The position numbers and the translations under genes are program-made. A stretch of DNA of 32,465 nt from contig JAQCBR010000041.1 of NCBI GenBank assembly GCA_027621295.1, positions 1 through 32,465 of the forward strand. The letters run 5' to 3'. The notes beneath the pieces were generated by a model. The model did not search any database and had not been told where the DNA came from. It saw only the letters and a program-made list of their open reading frames with translations. Positions 1-8,582 of the stretch are shown here, in pieces; position 1 is the stretch's first letter, and each line of letters starts with the position of its first letter. The stretch is from Planctomycetota bacterium. GTDB taxonomy: Bacteria; Planctomycetota; UBA1135; UBA2386.

Positions 1-3000
1 GGCGGGGCTTCGGTCGGCTCGGCGATCCCGGTGGTCACCACCGAGCTCCAGCCGAGTCTGTCCATCCTCCGGGACACGCAGCTCTCTTCGCGGCCCTTCG
101 AGGTGACGATCGGCCTCGTCGACCGGAGCGGTGCGGCCGTCGCGCGCGCCGGCGAGCTCTCGCTGCTGCGTCGTGACACGGTTCGCGGCAGCGTGGCCGA
201 GGTCGAGGTGATGAAGGTCCCGTTCCGGACCGAGGGCGAGAAGGGCGAGGCCCGCGTGCGCGTGCAGGCCGAAGAGGGCGGCCGCCACGTCCTCCGCGTG
301 AAGGTCGAGGACCGGACCGGGCAGGTCGTGACGAAGGACCTCGCCGTCGACGTCGTCGGTGAGGAGGACCAGCGGAAGCTCCACATCCTCGCCGAGCGAC
401 AGACCTACGAGGTCGGTGAGCGACTGGTCGTCACGGTCGTCAACCGTGGCGCGGGCGAGCACCTCGCGCTCCGGACCTTCCAGGCGGACGGGGTGTTCGC
501 GCACGAGACGTTCCGGCTCCCGGAGGGCGAGAGCCGCTACGAGATCGAGCTGACCGGCGACCATGCGCCGAACTTCGGCCTGGGGCTCGCGATGATCGCG
601 GGCACCCGGCTGCACACCGCCGAGCAGGACTTCGTCGTCTCGCGCGACCTCGACGTGACGCTGCGGCCGTCCGCTTCCCTGGCCGAGCCGGGAGCGGAGA
701 TCGACGTCGTCGTCGAGGCGCGGGATGCGGCGGGTCGCCCGGTGGAAGGCGAGTTCGCGCTCGCGCTGGTCGACCGTGCGCTCTACGAGCGCTACGCCGA
801 CCCCAACGCGTCGATCGGCGCGTTCTTCTGGGGAGGTCGTCGGCAGACGGCCCTCCGGACCACGTCGACAGCGTCCTGGTCGTATGCAGGCCCCTCCCGC
901 CCGATGAGCGACGCGCTGGTCGCCGAGGAACGGCAGCTCGAGCTCCTCGAGAGAGCGGCAGCAGCAGAACGCGACGGGAGTCGTGAGTCGGCGTTCGAAA
1001 CCAACCAATGGAACTCGGCGGTCGGTCTCGGCGGCGGAGCAGGCGGCAGGATCCCCACGCCGGGCGGCGGCGGGGGCGGCGGACTGTTCGCGGGCCGCCC
1101 TGCGGGCCCAGCGACGCCGGGACCTGCCGGACCCGGGGCCGCGGGCCCTGCCGGTCCGACCACCGGTGGCGGGGACTTCTTCGGGTTCGCGCGTCGGCAG
1201 GCGCAGGGCCAGGGGCAGTCGAACCTGTTCTTCCTCGGCAGCACGGTGACGGAGCCCGACGTGACCGCGAGGAACGCGGCTCGATTCGCCTACACGCTCG
1301 ATGCGAGCCTGATGGACGCGCTGGCGGCACCGACCGACCGCGCCCGCTCGCTGTTCGCTCCGGATGGGGCATGGATCTCCAGCGTCGTCACGGGCTCCGA
1401 CGGGAGCGCGTCGGTGCGGATCAAGCTGCCGTCGACCGACGGGGGATTCCGTCTGACCGCGCACGGCGTCACGCGGGCGACCGACGTCGGCGACGCGCGC
1501 GTCGAGGTGCGCACCGCGCGCGATCTCGTCGCCTCGATCCAGGCGCCGACCGTGTTGGTCGCCGGGGACCGGACCACGATCCGCACCAGCCTGCACAACC
1601 GATCCTCGGACGCGATCGAAGCCGACGTGGTCCGGCGCGTGGGTGCCGAGGAGGTCCGGAACCGTGAGACCCTCACCGCGGGCGAGGAGCGCGTGCTCGA
1701 GGTCGAGCACTTCGCGGCGGCTGCAGGGTCTCCCGAGGCCGTCGTCCAGGCCGGCGACGCGCGGGCTGCGATGGACCTCGAGGTGCTGCCGTTCGGGGTC
1801 GAGCGCCGGGCCGGCAGGTCGGGCGTCGTTCGCGACGTCGCGCAGTTCGGGCTCGCCCTGCCGGCCGAGCAGACCTACTCGAACCGGGCGATGCGGATCG
1901 AGCTCGGCGCGAGCGGTGCGCGGGGTCTGGTCGACGCGGCGCTCGCCTCCGGCACACCGGCCGACAACTGCTTCGTCGGTCCCAACACCCTGTTCGACCT
2001 GACGCAGCGCGGCCTCGCTGCAGCGGCGGTCCTCGACCATCTGGACCAGGCAGGCGCAGGCGCCCGCGGCGAGCGCTCCGAGCTCGAGGGGCGACTCGCG
2101 GGCATCGTGGCGACGCTCGTGGCCGCCCAGGATGCGGCGGGTGGCCTGCCCTGGGGGATCGGCCGCAAGGGTGCTGGTCCCGGAGCCGGGACGCCCGAGC
2201 TGCGCACGACGGCGGCCTCGCTCCGCCTGTTCCGCGCCGCCGCGACCCGCGGGGTCGCCGGCGCCGAGGCCGCTGCCGAAGCGGCGACCCGCTACCTGCT
2301 CGACCGACTGCGCGGTCTCCCCGACGAACAGCGGATCGAACCCGAGCACGCGCTCTCGGTGACGGGGCGGGGCCGGTTCGAGAACCTGTTCGCGCTGCAC
2401 CGGCGCCGCGCTGGGCTCGACCTCGGTTCACTCGGGCGCCTCGCGCTCGCGTGGCGTGCGCTCGATCGTCCCGCGCTCGCGGACGAGGTCGACGAGACTC
2501 TCGCGCCGCTGCTCGCCAAGCTCGGTCGCGTCGACGCGCGGCACGTGACCGACGTGGCGATCGCGGTGCAGTCACTGCTGCTGGCAGGTCCCTCCGACCC
2601 GCGCATCGCGCCCGTGCTGGAGTGGCTCGAGGCTCGCCGCGTGGGGCTCGCCTGGGCGACGGCGGAGGCGACGGCCGAGGCGGTACGCGCGCTCTGTCTG
2701 GCCGGCGGCGACGATCGCTCGGCCGCGGCCGAGGGACAGCTCATCGTCCGGGTCAACGGCCGCGAGATCGCGGTTCGACAGCTGGACCAGGAACTGTCCG
2801 AGGTCGATGTCCCTGCCGATCTGCTCGGTGCGGGTGAGAACCGCGTCGAGCTCCGCCTGAGCGGGCGCGGCTCGATCCGCTACGCAGCGATGCTGTCCGG
2901 CTTCGCGTCCGGCTTCGACGACTCGCAGCGCAACTTCGGGTTGATCCGCACGGGCCGCAGCTACCGCCAGCCATACCTGAGGCTCGACGGCAAGGTCATC

Positions 3001-5184
3001 CAGCCCGGCACGTCGATCGTCCAGGAGGTGATGCAGACGGGTGACAACCGCCTGACGCAGCTGGTCGTCGGTGAACCGGGGCGGGTCGACACCCACTTCA
3101 TGTTCGCCTCGGAGTCCGACACGCTCGGCGTCGGGCCGCTCGTGGTCGAGGAGCCGATCCCGGCGGGCTGCACGGTCCCCGAGTCGTCGATCCAGGGCTC
3201 GTTCGCGTCCTACGAACTGCTCCCCGGGCGGCTCCGCTTCTACTACCCGCCGGGATCGCGCGGTGACCTGATCCGCTACGAGCTGGTCGGCCGCTTCGCC
3301 GGCAAGTACCGGGCGCTGCCGACCGTCGTCTACGGGAGCGGTCGTCCGGACATGGTCGCCTACGGACCCGTGTCCTCGCTCGAGGTCCTGCCGGCCGGGG
3401 CGGTGACCGAGGACATCTACCAGATGTCCCCGGACGAGCGCTGGGCGTTCGGGCGGGCGGCGTACGCTGCGGGCGACCTCGCCCGCGCGGGTGAACTCCT
3501 GACGCCCCTGGCCTCCGGCCTGACGCTGCGCCAGTCCGTGGCCCGTGAGCTGGCGGAGATGATGCTGATCGTCGCCATCGACGCGGGGGAGGCACAGCCG
3601 ATCGTCCGATGGTTCGAGGAGCTCAAGGACCGGGCTCCGGACTTCGTCGTGCCCTTCGACGCGATCCGCGCCGTCGGCAGCGCCTACTCCGAGCTCGGTG
3701 AGCACGAGCTCTCGGTGCTCGTCTACCGGGCGACCGCGGAGTCGTCGTTCCTCAAGGAGGCGCAGGTGGCGCGGACGCTCCAGGACCTGGGTGAGGTCCA
3801 GTCGTCGGTGCGGTTCCTCCGCCGCCTGCTGTCGACCTACCCAGACCTGAACTCGGTGCGGCAGAGCCTCTACGGCATCGGTCAGCGCCTCGCGCTCCTG
3901 GCCGCGTCCCAGAACCCCGGTGCGCGCGTCGATCCCCGCGTCGGGGACCGGATAGGGCTGCGGCGCGCGGCCGTCGACACGTTCCGCGAGTTCCTGATCC
4001 AGTATCCGGAGGACCCGCTCGCCGAGGAGGTGTCGTTCGCCTGGGCCACGACGCTGATCGAGGGTGGCCAGCTCGATCGCGCGCTCGCGGTCGCGGAGGG
4101 TGCGCTCGTGCGCTACCCGGACTCGCCGCTCGAGGACGAGTTCCTCTACACGGTGGGCTACGCGCGCTTCGTCGGCGGCAAGGCCGACGAGGCCCTCGAC
4201 ATCGTGCGCCGGGTCGCGACGGAGGAGTTCGTCGAGAGTGGTGGTCAGTTGGCGCCGAGCCAGAACCGCCCGCACGCGATCTACCTCGAAGGCCAGATCC
4301 TGCACTCGGAAGGTGAGGTCGAGGGCGCGCTCGAGGCCTACGACCGGGTTGCGAAGGACTTCACCGATGCAGCGGAGGCGGCCGCCTACTTCCGGAGGCG
4401 CGAACTCAGCATCCCCGAGGTGACGCGCATCGATCCGACGGACGCATCGAAGATCGTCGTCACGTCGCGCAACGTGGAGGCAGTGAAGATCCAGGCCTAC
4501 CGCGTCGACCTGATGCGGCTCTACCTGCTGCGGAAGTCCCTCGACGACGTGCGCGGAATCCAGCTCCACGGCATCGCTCCGGTCTTCGACACCGAGCTCG
4601 AGGTCGATGGTTCCGGCGACCACGCGGAACGCCGACTCGAGGTCGCGCTTCCTTTCGAGGGCGAGGGTGCCTACCTCGTCGTCGCTCGCGCCGACGATCT
4701 CCTCGCGACGGGGCTCGTCCTGCGCTCCGGTCTGACGATCGACGCCGAGGAGAGCCTCGGAGCGGGGCGGGTTCGGGTCAACGTCAAGCGCCCGGGCGGT
4801 CTCGTCGGCGGTGCCGAGGTCAAGGTCGTCGGCTCGGCCGACGGCCGGATCCGCGGCGGCGAGACCGATCTCCGCGGGATCTTCGTCGCGGACGACGTCG
4901 TCGGCCGGGCGACGGTGCTGGTCCGGGTCGGCGACGCGTTCGCGTTCTTCCGCGGTGAGGGTGTCCACCAGCCGTCCCGGATGCCGTCGCCAAGCCCGCA
5001 GCGGGGGGCGGTACAGACCCTGCAGGAAGCGGCGCCGGCCCAGAAGGATGTGACCAGGACGTTCAACGCCTGGGAGAACAACCTCAACCTGAACGTCGAC
5101 AACCGGGCGCGGCAGAGCGTCTGGCTGGAGGAGCAGGTCCTGAAGAACCCGCAGCGCGGCGTCCAGGTCCAGCGGGCGAAGTGA
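1..5184 (+). CDS. Alpha-2-macroglobulin-like protein with C-terminal TPR region (5' end outside window)
   Basis: The reading frame is open from base 1 and no signal peptide is visible, so the gene starts upstream; GTG at 31 is only the first start-like codon. In order I see macroglobulin-type beta domains (YEVGERLVV near nt 406; GAEIDVVVEARDAAGRPVEG near 690), a Gly/Pro-rich stretch with collagen-like GPAGP repeats (about 1030-1170) where a bait region would lie, an A2M-type domain (APDGAWISSVVTGSDG near 1360), an alpha-helical thioester-domain-like region (about 1900-2740), a later beta domain (to about 3400), TPR-like helices (about 3430-4400) and a final beta domain. Family members trap proteases at the periplasm or surface. 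The usual CxEQ thioester motif is not seen: the Cys at 1969-1971 reads NCFVGPN, so thioester formation is doubtful. The protein ends at TGA 5182-5184. Family assignment is firm; the function is inferred. Confidence 0.82.
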   Translation, partial: GGASVGSAIPVVTTELQPSLSILRDTQLSSRPFEVTIGLVDRSGAAVARAGELSLLRRDTVRGSVAEVEVMKVPFRTEGEKGEARVRVQAEEGGRHVLRVKVEDRTGQVVTKDLAVDVVGEEDQRKLHILAERQTYEVGERLVVTVVNRGAGEHLALRTFQADGVFAHETFRLPEGESRYEIELTGDHAPNFGLGLAMIAGTRLHTAEQDFVVSRDLDVTLRPSASLAEPGAEIDVVVEARDAAGRPVEGEFALALVDRALYERYADPNASIGAFFWGGRRQTALRTTSTASWSYAGPSRPMSDALVAEERQLELLERAAAAERDGSRESAFETNQWNSAVGLGGGAGGRIPTPGGGGGGGLFAGRPAGPATPGPAGPGAAGPAGPTTGGGDFFGFARRQAQGQGQSNLFFLGSTVTEPDVTARNAARFAYTLDASLMDALAAPTDRARSLFAPDGAWISSVVTGSDGSASVRIKLPSTDGGFRLTAHGVTRATDVGDARVEVRTARDLVASIQAPTVLVAGDRTTIRTSLHNRSSDAIEADVVRRVGAEEVRNRETLTAGEERVLEVEHFAAAAGSPEAVVQAGDARAAMDLEVLPFGVERRAGRSGVVRDVAQFGLALPAEQTYSNRAMRIELGASGARGLVDAALASGTPADNCFVGPNTLFDLTQRGLAAAAVLDHLDQAGAGARGERSELEGRLAGIVATLVAAQDAAGGLPWGIGRKGAGPGAGTPELRTTAASLRLFRAAATRGVAGAEAAAEAATRYLLDRLRGLPDEQRIEPEHALSVTGRGRFENLFALHRRRAGLDLGSLGRLALAWRALDRPALADEVDETLAPLLAKLGRVDARHVTDVAIAVQSLLLAGPSDPRIAPVLEWLEARRVGLAWATAEATAEAVRALCLAGGDDRSAAAEGQLIVRVNGREIAVRQLDQELSEVDVPADLLGAGENRVELRLSGRGSIRYAAMLSGFASGFDDSQRNFGLIRTGRSYRQPYLRLDGKVIQPGTSIVQEVMQTGDNRLTQLVVGEPGRVDTHFMFASESDTLGVGPLVVEEPIPAGCTVPESSIQGSFASYELLPGRLRFYYPPGSRGDLIRYELVGRFAGKYRALPTVVYGSGRPDMVAYGPVSSLEVLPAGAVTEDIYQMSPDERWAFGRAAYAAGDLARAGELLTPLASGLTLRQSVARELAEMMLIVAIDAGEAQPIVRWFEELKDRAPDFVVPFDAIRAVGSAYSELGEHELSVLVYRATAESSFLKEAQVARTLQDLGEVQSSVRFLRRLLSTYPDLNSVRQSLYGIGQRLALLAASQNPGARVDPRVGDRIGLRRAAVDTFREFLIQYPEDPLAEEVSFAWATTLIEGGQLDRALAVAEGALVRYPDSPLEDEFLYTVGYARFVGGKADEALDIVRRVATEEFVESGGQLAPSQNRPHAIYLEGQILHSEGEVEGALEAYDRVAKDFTDAAEAAAYFRRRELSIPEVTRIDPTDASKIVVTSRNVEAVKIQAYRVDLMRLYLLRKSLDDVRGIQLHGIAPVFDTELEVDGSGDHAERRLEVALPFEGEGAYLVVARADDLLATGLVLRSGLTIDAEESLGAGRVRVNVKRPGGLVGGAEVKVVGSADGRIRGGETDLRGIFVADDVVGRATVLVRVGDAFAFFRGEGVHQPSRMPSPSPQRGAVQTLQEAAPAQKDVTRTFNAWENNLNLNVDNRARQSVWLEEQVLKNPQRGVQVQRAK

Positions 5185-5192
5185 GGCCGCGC

Positions 5193-5224
5193 GCCGCGGA
5201 TCGGGGTGGAACCCGGTCCGCGGC
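5193..5224 (+). terminator. Strong GC-rich hairpin after the macroglobulin gene
   Basis: Arms GCCGCGGA (5193-5200) and TCCGCGGC (5217-5224) are perfectly complementary. They are followed inward by a T-G wobble and a second perfect arm, CGGG (5202-5205) with CCCG (5212-5215), closing on a 6-nt loop. This gives a stem of about 13 bp starting 9 nt after the stop codon. There is no T-tract, so it may be a terminator without a U-tail, an mRNA-end stabiliser, or a leader structure for the channel gene downstream. Confidence 0.45.
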
Positions 5225-5226
5225 CG

Positions 5227-5239
5227 CGGGAAGCTCCCG
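5227..5239 (+). promoter_or_regulatory. Small hairpin over the ribosome-binding region of the channel gene
   Basis: CGGGA (5227-5231) pairs with TCCCG (5235-5239) around a 3-nt loop and ends 3 nt before the ATG at 5243. The only purine-rich candidate RBS (GGGAAG) lies inside this hairpin, so initiation could be sensitive to folding. The structure is inferred from complementarity alone. Confidence 0.3.
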
Positions 5240-5242
5240 GGC

Positions 5243-6046
5243 ATGCGCGAGCGGATCCGAGAGATCATCTTCGGGACGCAGACCCGGGCCGGACGTCTGT
5301 TCGACGTCGCGCTGATCGGGCTGATCGTGATCAGCCTGCTGACGATCTCACTCGAGAGCGTGGCTTCGATCGCGGCCGCATGGGGTGGATGGCTGCGCGG
5401 GGCCGAGTGGGCGATCACGGTGTTGTTCACCGTCGAATACGCGCTGCGGCTCTGGTGCGTCGACCGGCCGCTCGCCTACGCGCGGAGCTTCTTCGGCATC
5501 ATCGACCTGCTGTCGATCCTCCCGGGCTACGCGGCGCTGTTCGTCAGCGGTTCCCAGTCGCTGCTCGCGATCCGTGCGCTCCGCGTGCTGCGCATCTTCC
5601 GCGTGCTCAAGCTCGTGCGCTTCGTCGGCGAGGCCGACCTGCTGATGCGTGCGCTGTCCGAGAGCCGTCACAAGATCGTCGTCTTCCTGGGTTGCGTGCT
5701 CTGCGTGGTCGTGCTGGTGGGCGCGGTGATGCACCTGGTCGAAGGCCCGGAGCACGGCTTCACCAGCATCCCGCGCTCGATGTATTGGGCGATCGTCACG
5801 ATGACGACCGTCGGATACGGCGACATCGCGCCCGAGACGCCGCTCGGGCAGGCGCTCGCAGCGCTGGTGATGATCCTCGGCTACGGCGTGCTCGCCGTGC
5901 CGACGGGCATCGTCTCCGCCGAACTCGTGCACGTCGGGCGGCAACGCCAGCCGGCGGCACGGCCGTGCGTGGGCTGCGGTCTCGAGGAGCACGCTTCGGA
6001 TGCCGCCTACTGTCGCCGCTGCGGCGCGGCGCTCCCCGGCGCTTGA
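5243..6046 (+). CDS. Voltage-gated-type potassium channel with C-terminal zinc ribbon
   Basis: 267 aa, an inner-membrane channel subunit of the six-helix Kv/ion-transport family. S1 is at about residues 20-38, S2 about 53-70 and S3 about 83-100. S4 carries basic residues at every third position (R111, R114, R117, R120, K123, R126), the classic voltage-sensor spacing. S5 is about 143-165, followed by the pore helix and the K+ selectivity filter TVGYGD (189-194), then S6 (about 202-228). After S6 comes a four-cysteine zinc-ribbon-like tail (C242/C245 and C257/C260) instead of a long regulatory domain. Opening needs four subunits. The gene lies 58 nt after the macroglobulin gene on the same strand, and converges with the next gene with a gap of only 25 nt. 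ATG 5243 is chosen because it begins the amphipathic N-terminus just before S1. Confidence 0.93.
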   Translation: MRERIREIIFGTQTRAGRLFDVALIGLIVISLLTISLESVASIAAAWGGWLRGAEWAITVLFTVEYALRLWCVDRPLAYARSFFGIIDLLSILPGYAALFVSGSQSLLAIRALRVLRIFRVLKLVRFVGEADLLMRALSESRHKIVVFLGCVLCVVVLVGAVMHLVEGPEHGFTSIPRSMYWAIVTMTTVGYGDIAPETPLGQALAALVMILGYGVLAVPTGIVSAELVHVGRQRQPAARPCVGCGLEEHASDAAYCRRCGAALPGA

Positions 6047-6071
6047 CCCTGGTTCTCGCCCCGGCCCCCGG

Positions 6072-7481
6072 TCAGAACCGACCGGGCGCGACGACGCGGC
6101 GCGGCGCGGGAGGCTGGATCGGAGCGGGGATCGGTGACGGGGCGGTTCCGGGGAAGGGTGCCAGCGTTCCCGGCAGGTAGGTCCCGCCGATCCACCGTCC
6201 GCCGTCGTTCGAGGAGCCGCTGCCGGGTCGACCCGGGCGGAGGGGCGGTGGTGCGGCGATCGGACCGACTCCTGCTGGCGGCGCGGGCCGTGCGGCCCGA
6301 CGGGCCTCGGCCTCCGCCTGGAGGAGCGGCGCGTCGGCGAGTCCGTCTCTCCAGGCATCCCAGGCGACGGGATCCGCGCCGGGGTCCGTGCCGGCGAGCG
6401 ATGCGAGCGCTCTCCGGAACGCCCCGATCGCTCGTGCGGGCGAGTGCGTGACCGACGCGACGTTCACGTCGAGGACGACGCCGGATTGGACGACGTCGAT
6501 CTTCGGATCGGCGATGAAAGCACCGGACGCGATCTCAACGTCGAAGTCACGGACGTAGGACTGCTGGTCGATGAAGGCGACGTGCGCGCGGGTCGCTCCA
6601 GCAGTGGGGCTGGCCGCCGTGGCGACGGTCCCGGCGGCAACCAGCGGGAGGATGGCGGCGCGGTCGCCGAGGGCCTCGAAGGCCTCGGCCGTGCGCATCC
6701 GGAAGTCTGCATGGGGCTGGATCAGACCCGGAGCGAGGTAGTCGACGACCGCGGCGGTGTCGCCGTCCGTGCGCGCCACTTCCATCGAAGCGCGGCGCAC
6801 GGCCGCATCCGGGTCGATGATCGCCGCGCGCCAGACGAACGGCTTCTGTGCGTCGCTGCGCCGCGCCAGAGCGCGCAGAGCGACGATGCGTTGGGGGGCG
6901 CGCAGCGCCGTCCGCGCGCGGATCCGCAGCTCCTGGTCGACGCCGTCGTCCTGTAGCCCTGCCAGGACGGCCACCAGGGCTGCGGACTTGGCCAGCGACG
7001 ATTCGTCCCGGGCGCGGTCGACGAGGGCGCGGACCTTCCTCTCGGCCTCGGCGCGGAGCCGGTGTTCCGGGACGAGGTGAGCGCCGAGCCCACCGAGGAA
7101 CGCATCGAGCCGGCGGGCGGTCGACGAGCCGGGCTCGGCCTCTGCGACCGCGAGATCCAGGTGCTGCCACATCTCCTGCTCCAGTCCGTAGCGGCGCGCG
7201 AGACGAGCGATCTCGAGCTGGGCGTGGGGGGCATTCCCGCTGAGCGCGGCGAGCCGGTCGATCTCGGTGCGCAGTTCGTCGTCGCTGCGGATGCGCAGCA
7301 CCTCGCTCCTGTCGACGACGAAGTTCTCGCCGTCGAGGGTGCGGATGCGCAGCTTGTCGCCGTCCTCGCGGACGGCCCCGACCAGCACGCGGCCATCCGC
7401 GAGGCGCACTTCGTCGGCAGAGGTTCCGGGAGCGAGACAGCCGAGGAGGGCCGCGGTCAGGAGCGTGCGCATGCGTATCAT
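6072..7481 (-). CDS. Secreted HEAT-repeat-like protein with Pro/Gly-rich tail
   Basis: 469 aa from ATG 7481 (466 from the second Met codon at 7472; no clear Shine-Dalgarno for either). The N-terminus is a Sec signal (LLTAALLGCLAPGTSA) followed by a short beta segment, EVRLADGRVLVGAV, of a kind often seen at the mature N-terminus of planctomycete exported proteins. Residues of about 70-310 are Ala/Leu/Arg-rich helical pairs that read as HEAT or armadillo-like repeats (for example DPDAAVRRASMEVAR). The last 70 residues are low-complexity Pro/Gly/Arg. I see no catalytic motif, so a periplasmic or surface scaffolding role is likely but unproven. It is transcribed divergently from the LolA-like gene across a 117-nt spacer containing a nested dyad. 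Confidence 0.75.
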   Translation of the reverse strand: MIRMRTLLTAALLGCLAPGTSADEVRLADGRVLVGAVREDGDKLRIRTLDGENFVVDRSEVLRIRSDDELRTEIDRLAALSGNAPHAQLEIARLARRYGLEQEMWQHLDLAVAEAEPGSSTARRLDAFLGGLGAHLVPEHRLRAEAERKVRALVDRARDESSLAKSAALVAVLAGLQDDGVDQELRIRARTALRAPQRIVALRALARRSDAQKPFVWRAAIIDPDAAVRRASMEVARTDGDTAAVVDYLAPGLIQPHADFRMRTAEAFEALGDRAAILPLVAAGTVATAASPTAGATRAHVAFIDQQSYVRDFDVEIASGAFIADPKIDVVQSGVVLDVNVASVTHSPARAIGAFRRALASLAGTDPGADPVAWDAWRDGLADAPLLQAEAEARRAARPAPPAGVGPIAAPPPLRPGRPGSGSSNDGGRWIGGTYLPGTLAPFPGTAPSPIPAPIQPPAPRRVVAPGRF

Positions 7482-7503
7482 CTGGGTTCGACGCGGCGGT
7501 CGA

Positions 7504-7544
7504 CCGAGAATAGCCCCTCCTGGTCCGGAGGTTGCAGTTCTCGG
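7504..7544. promoter_or_regulatory. Nested dyad in the divergent promoter region
   Basis: Outer arms CCGAGAA (7504-7510) and TTCTCGG (7538-7544) are perfect inverted repeats. Nearly concentric inner arms, CCTCC (7516-7520) and GGAGG (7527-7531), sit between them. The element lies between two divergent starts at 7481 and 7599, where shared operators are common. On the minus strand TATTCT, a weak -10 match, overlaps the outer arm. No regulator gene is visible in the window. Confidence 0.35.
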
Positions 7545-7598
7545 CGCTGCCCTGGATCGTCCGGGGCGAACGACCCGGCCCGATACGAGGTTCCCTGC

Positions 7599-8522
7599 AT
7601 GACGCGTGCCATCCTCTGCTGCGCTCTCTCGGCTCTGCTCTCCGCGGCCACGGCCATCTCCCAAGAGGCCGAGCCCAAGCCTGTTCAGGCCTCGGAAGTC
7701 CGCTCGCTCGAGGACCTTCTGGCCTTCGTGAAGGCGCGCGAGGGCAAGGCCCAGGCAGTGGTGATGCAGATCCAGAGCGTCGGGAAGTTCCCGGACGGCT
7801 CCGAGTTCCGCACCGACGGGACGCTCCGTGTCCTCGGAAGGACACACTTCCACGCGCGGATGGTGGCTCGCCTCGGCGCCGACGTCGAAGCCGAGACGGA
7901 GACCGTGCGGACGCCGGAAGGCCTGTGGATGCGGGAGCGGGACCCGGTGCAGCGCGAGATCTTCCTGGCGATGGACCGGGCGACGATGGAGCGCGTCGAC
8001 TCGGCGACCGAGGCGCTCGGCGCGTCCGCATCGCTCGGCGGGTTCGGCACGCGTGAGGCGGAGAGCCCGCTCGGTCGCCTCGTCCTGGAGGACCTGTCGC
8101 AGCAGTTCGACCTGAAGGTCAGCGAGCCGAGGGACGTCGGCGGCGTGCGCTGCTGGACGGTCGGTGGTGGGATCAAGGGCGGGCTCGATCCTGACGAGGA
8201 GTCGTTCGGGCTCGGTGCCGACCAGGTCGACGTCGTCGTGCGCGTGAGCGACGGGGCGCTCGTCAAGATGACGCAGTTCCGGGCCGGAGAGCCGCTGCTC
8301 GAGGTGACGATCAGCAAGCTCGAGGTCCTCGAGACATTGGACCCCGCCAGCTTCACGCTGCCGCTGCCCGAGCGGTCCCAGTGGGGCAACGTGCTCGAGC
8401 ATCCGCCAGCCCGAGCCCAGCTCGATCAGCTGTTCGAGGAGGCGCGCGCCAAGGGTTGGACGGATCCGGCGGGAGCTGTCGAGGGCGGGGACAAGGACAA
8501 GGGCGAGGGCGACGGGCGGTAG
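7599..8522 (+). CDS. Secreted LolA-like (outer-membrane lipoprotein carrier fold) protein
   Basis: 307 aa. ATG 7599 is preceded by ACGAGG at RBS distance and starts a Sec signal peptide (ILCCALSALLSAATA, cleavage about residue 20). The body alternates long beta strands in the order typical of LolA/LppX-like half-barrels: an early 'G...DGTLRVLG' strand, then RTPEGLWMRERDP with FLAMD, then a late DQVDVVVRVSDGALVKM and a terminal FTLPLPE. In such proteins the concave sheet binds acyl chains of lipoproteins or lipids in the periplasm. The last 25 residues are charged and low in complexity (GDKDKGEGDG). Similarity is at fold level only; it might equally be an uncharacterised planctomycete member rather than a working LolA. 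It sits 60 nt upstream of hldD on the same strand. Confidence 0.6.
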   Translation: MTRAILCCALSALLSAATAISQEAEPKPVQASEVRSLEDLLAFVKAREGKAQAVVMQIQSVGKFPDGSEFRTDGTLRVLGRTHFHARMVARLGADVEAETETVRTPEGLWMRERDPVQREIFLAMDRATMERVDSATEALGASASLGGFGTREAESPLGRLVLEDLSQQFDLKVSEPRDVGGVRCWTVGGGIKGGLDPDEESFGLGADQVDVVVRVSDGALVKMTQFRAGEPLLEVTISKLEVLETLDPASFTLPLPERSQWGNVLEHPPARAQLDQLFEEARAKGWTDPAGAVEGGDKDKGEGDGR

Positions 8523-8582
8523 GCTTCGATCCCGCGGCGTTCCCTCGCGGACCAGAACCGCCCCGGGGTTAGCATCGCGCGG

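Noticed and set aside
2572..5430. 952-codon minus-strand open frame opposite the macroglobulin gene
   Set aside because: Composition is that of an antisense shadow (Asp/Arg/Val/Leu-rich, no motifs), and the plus strand has clear domain homology.
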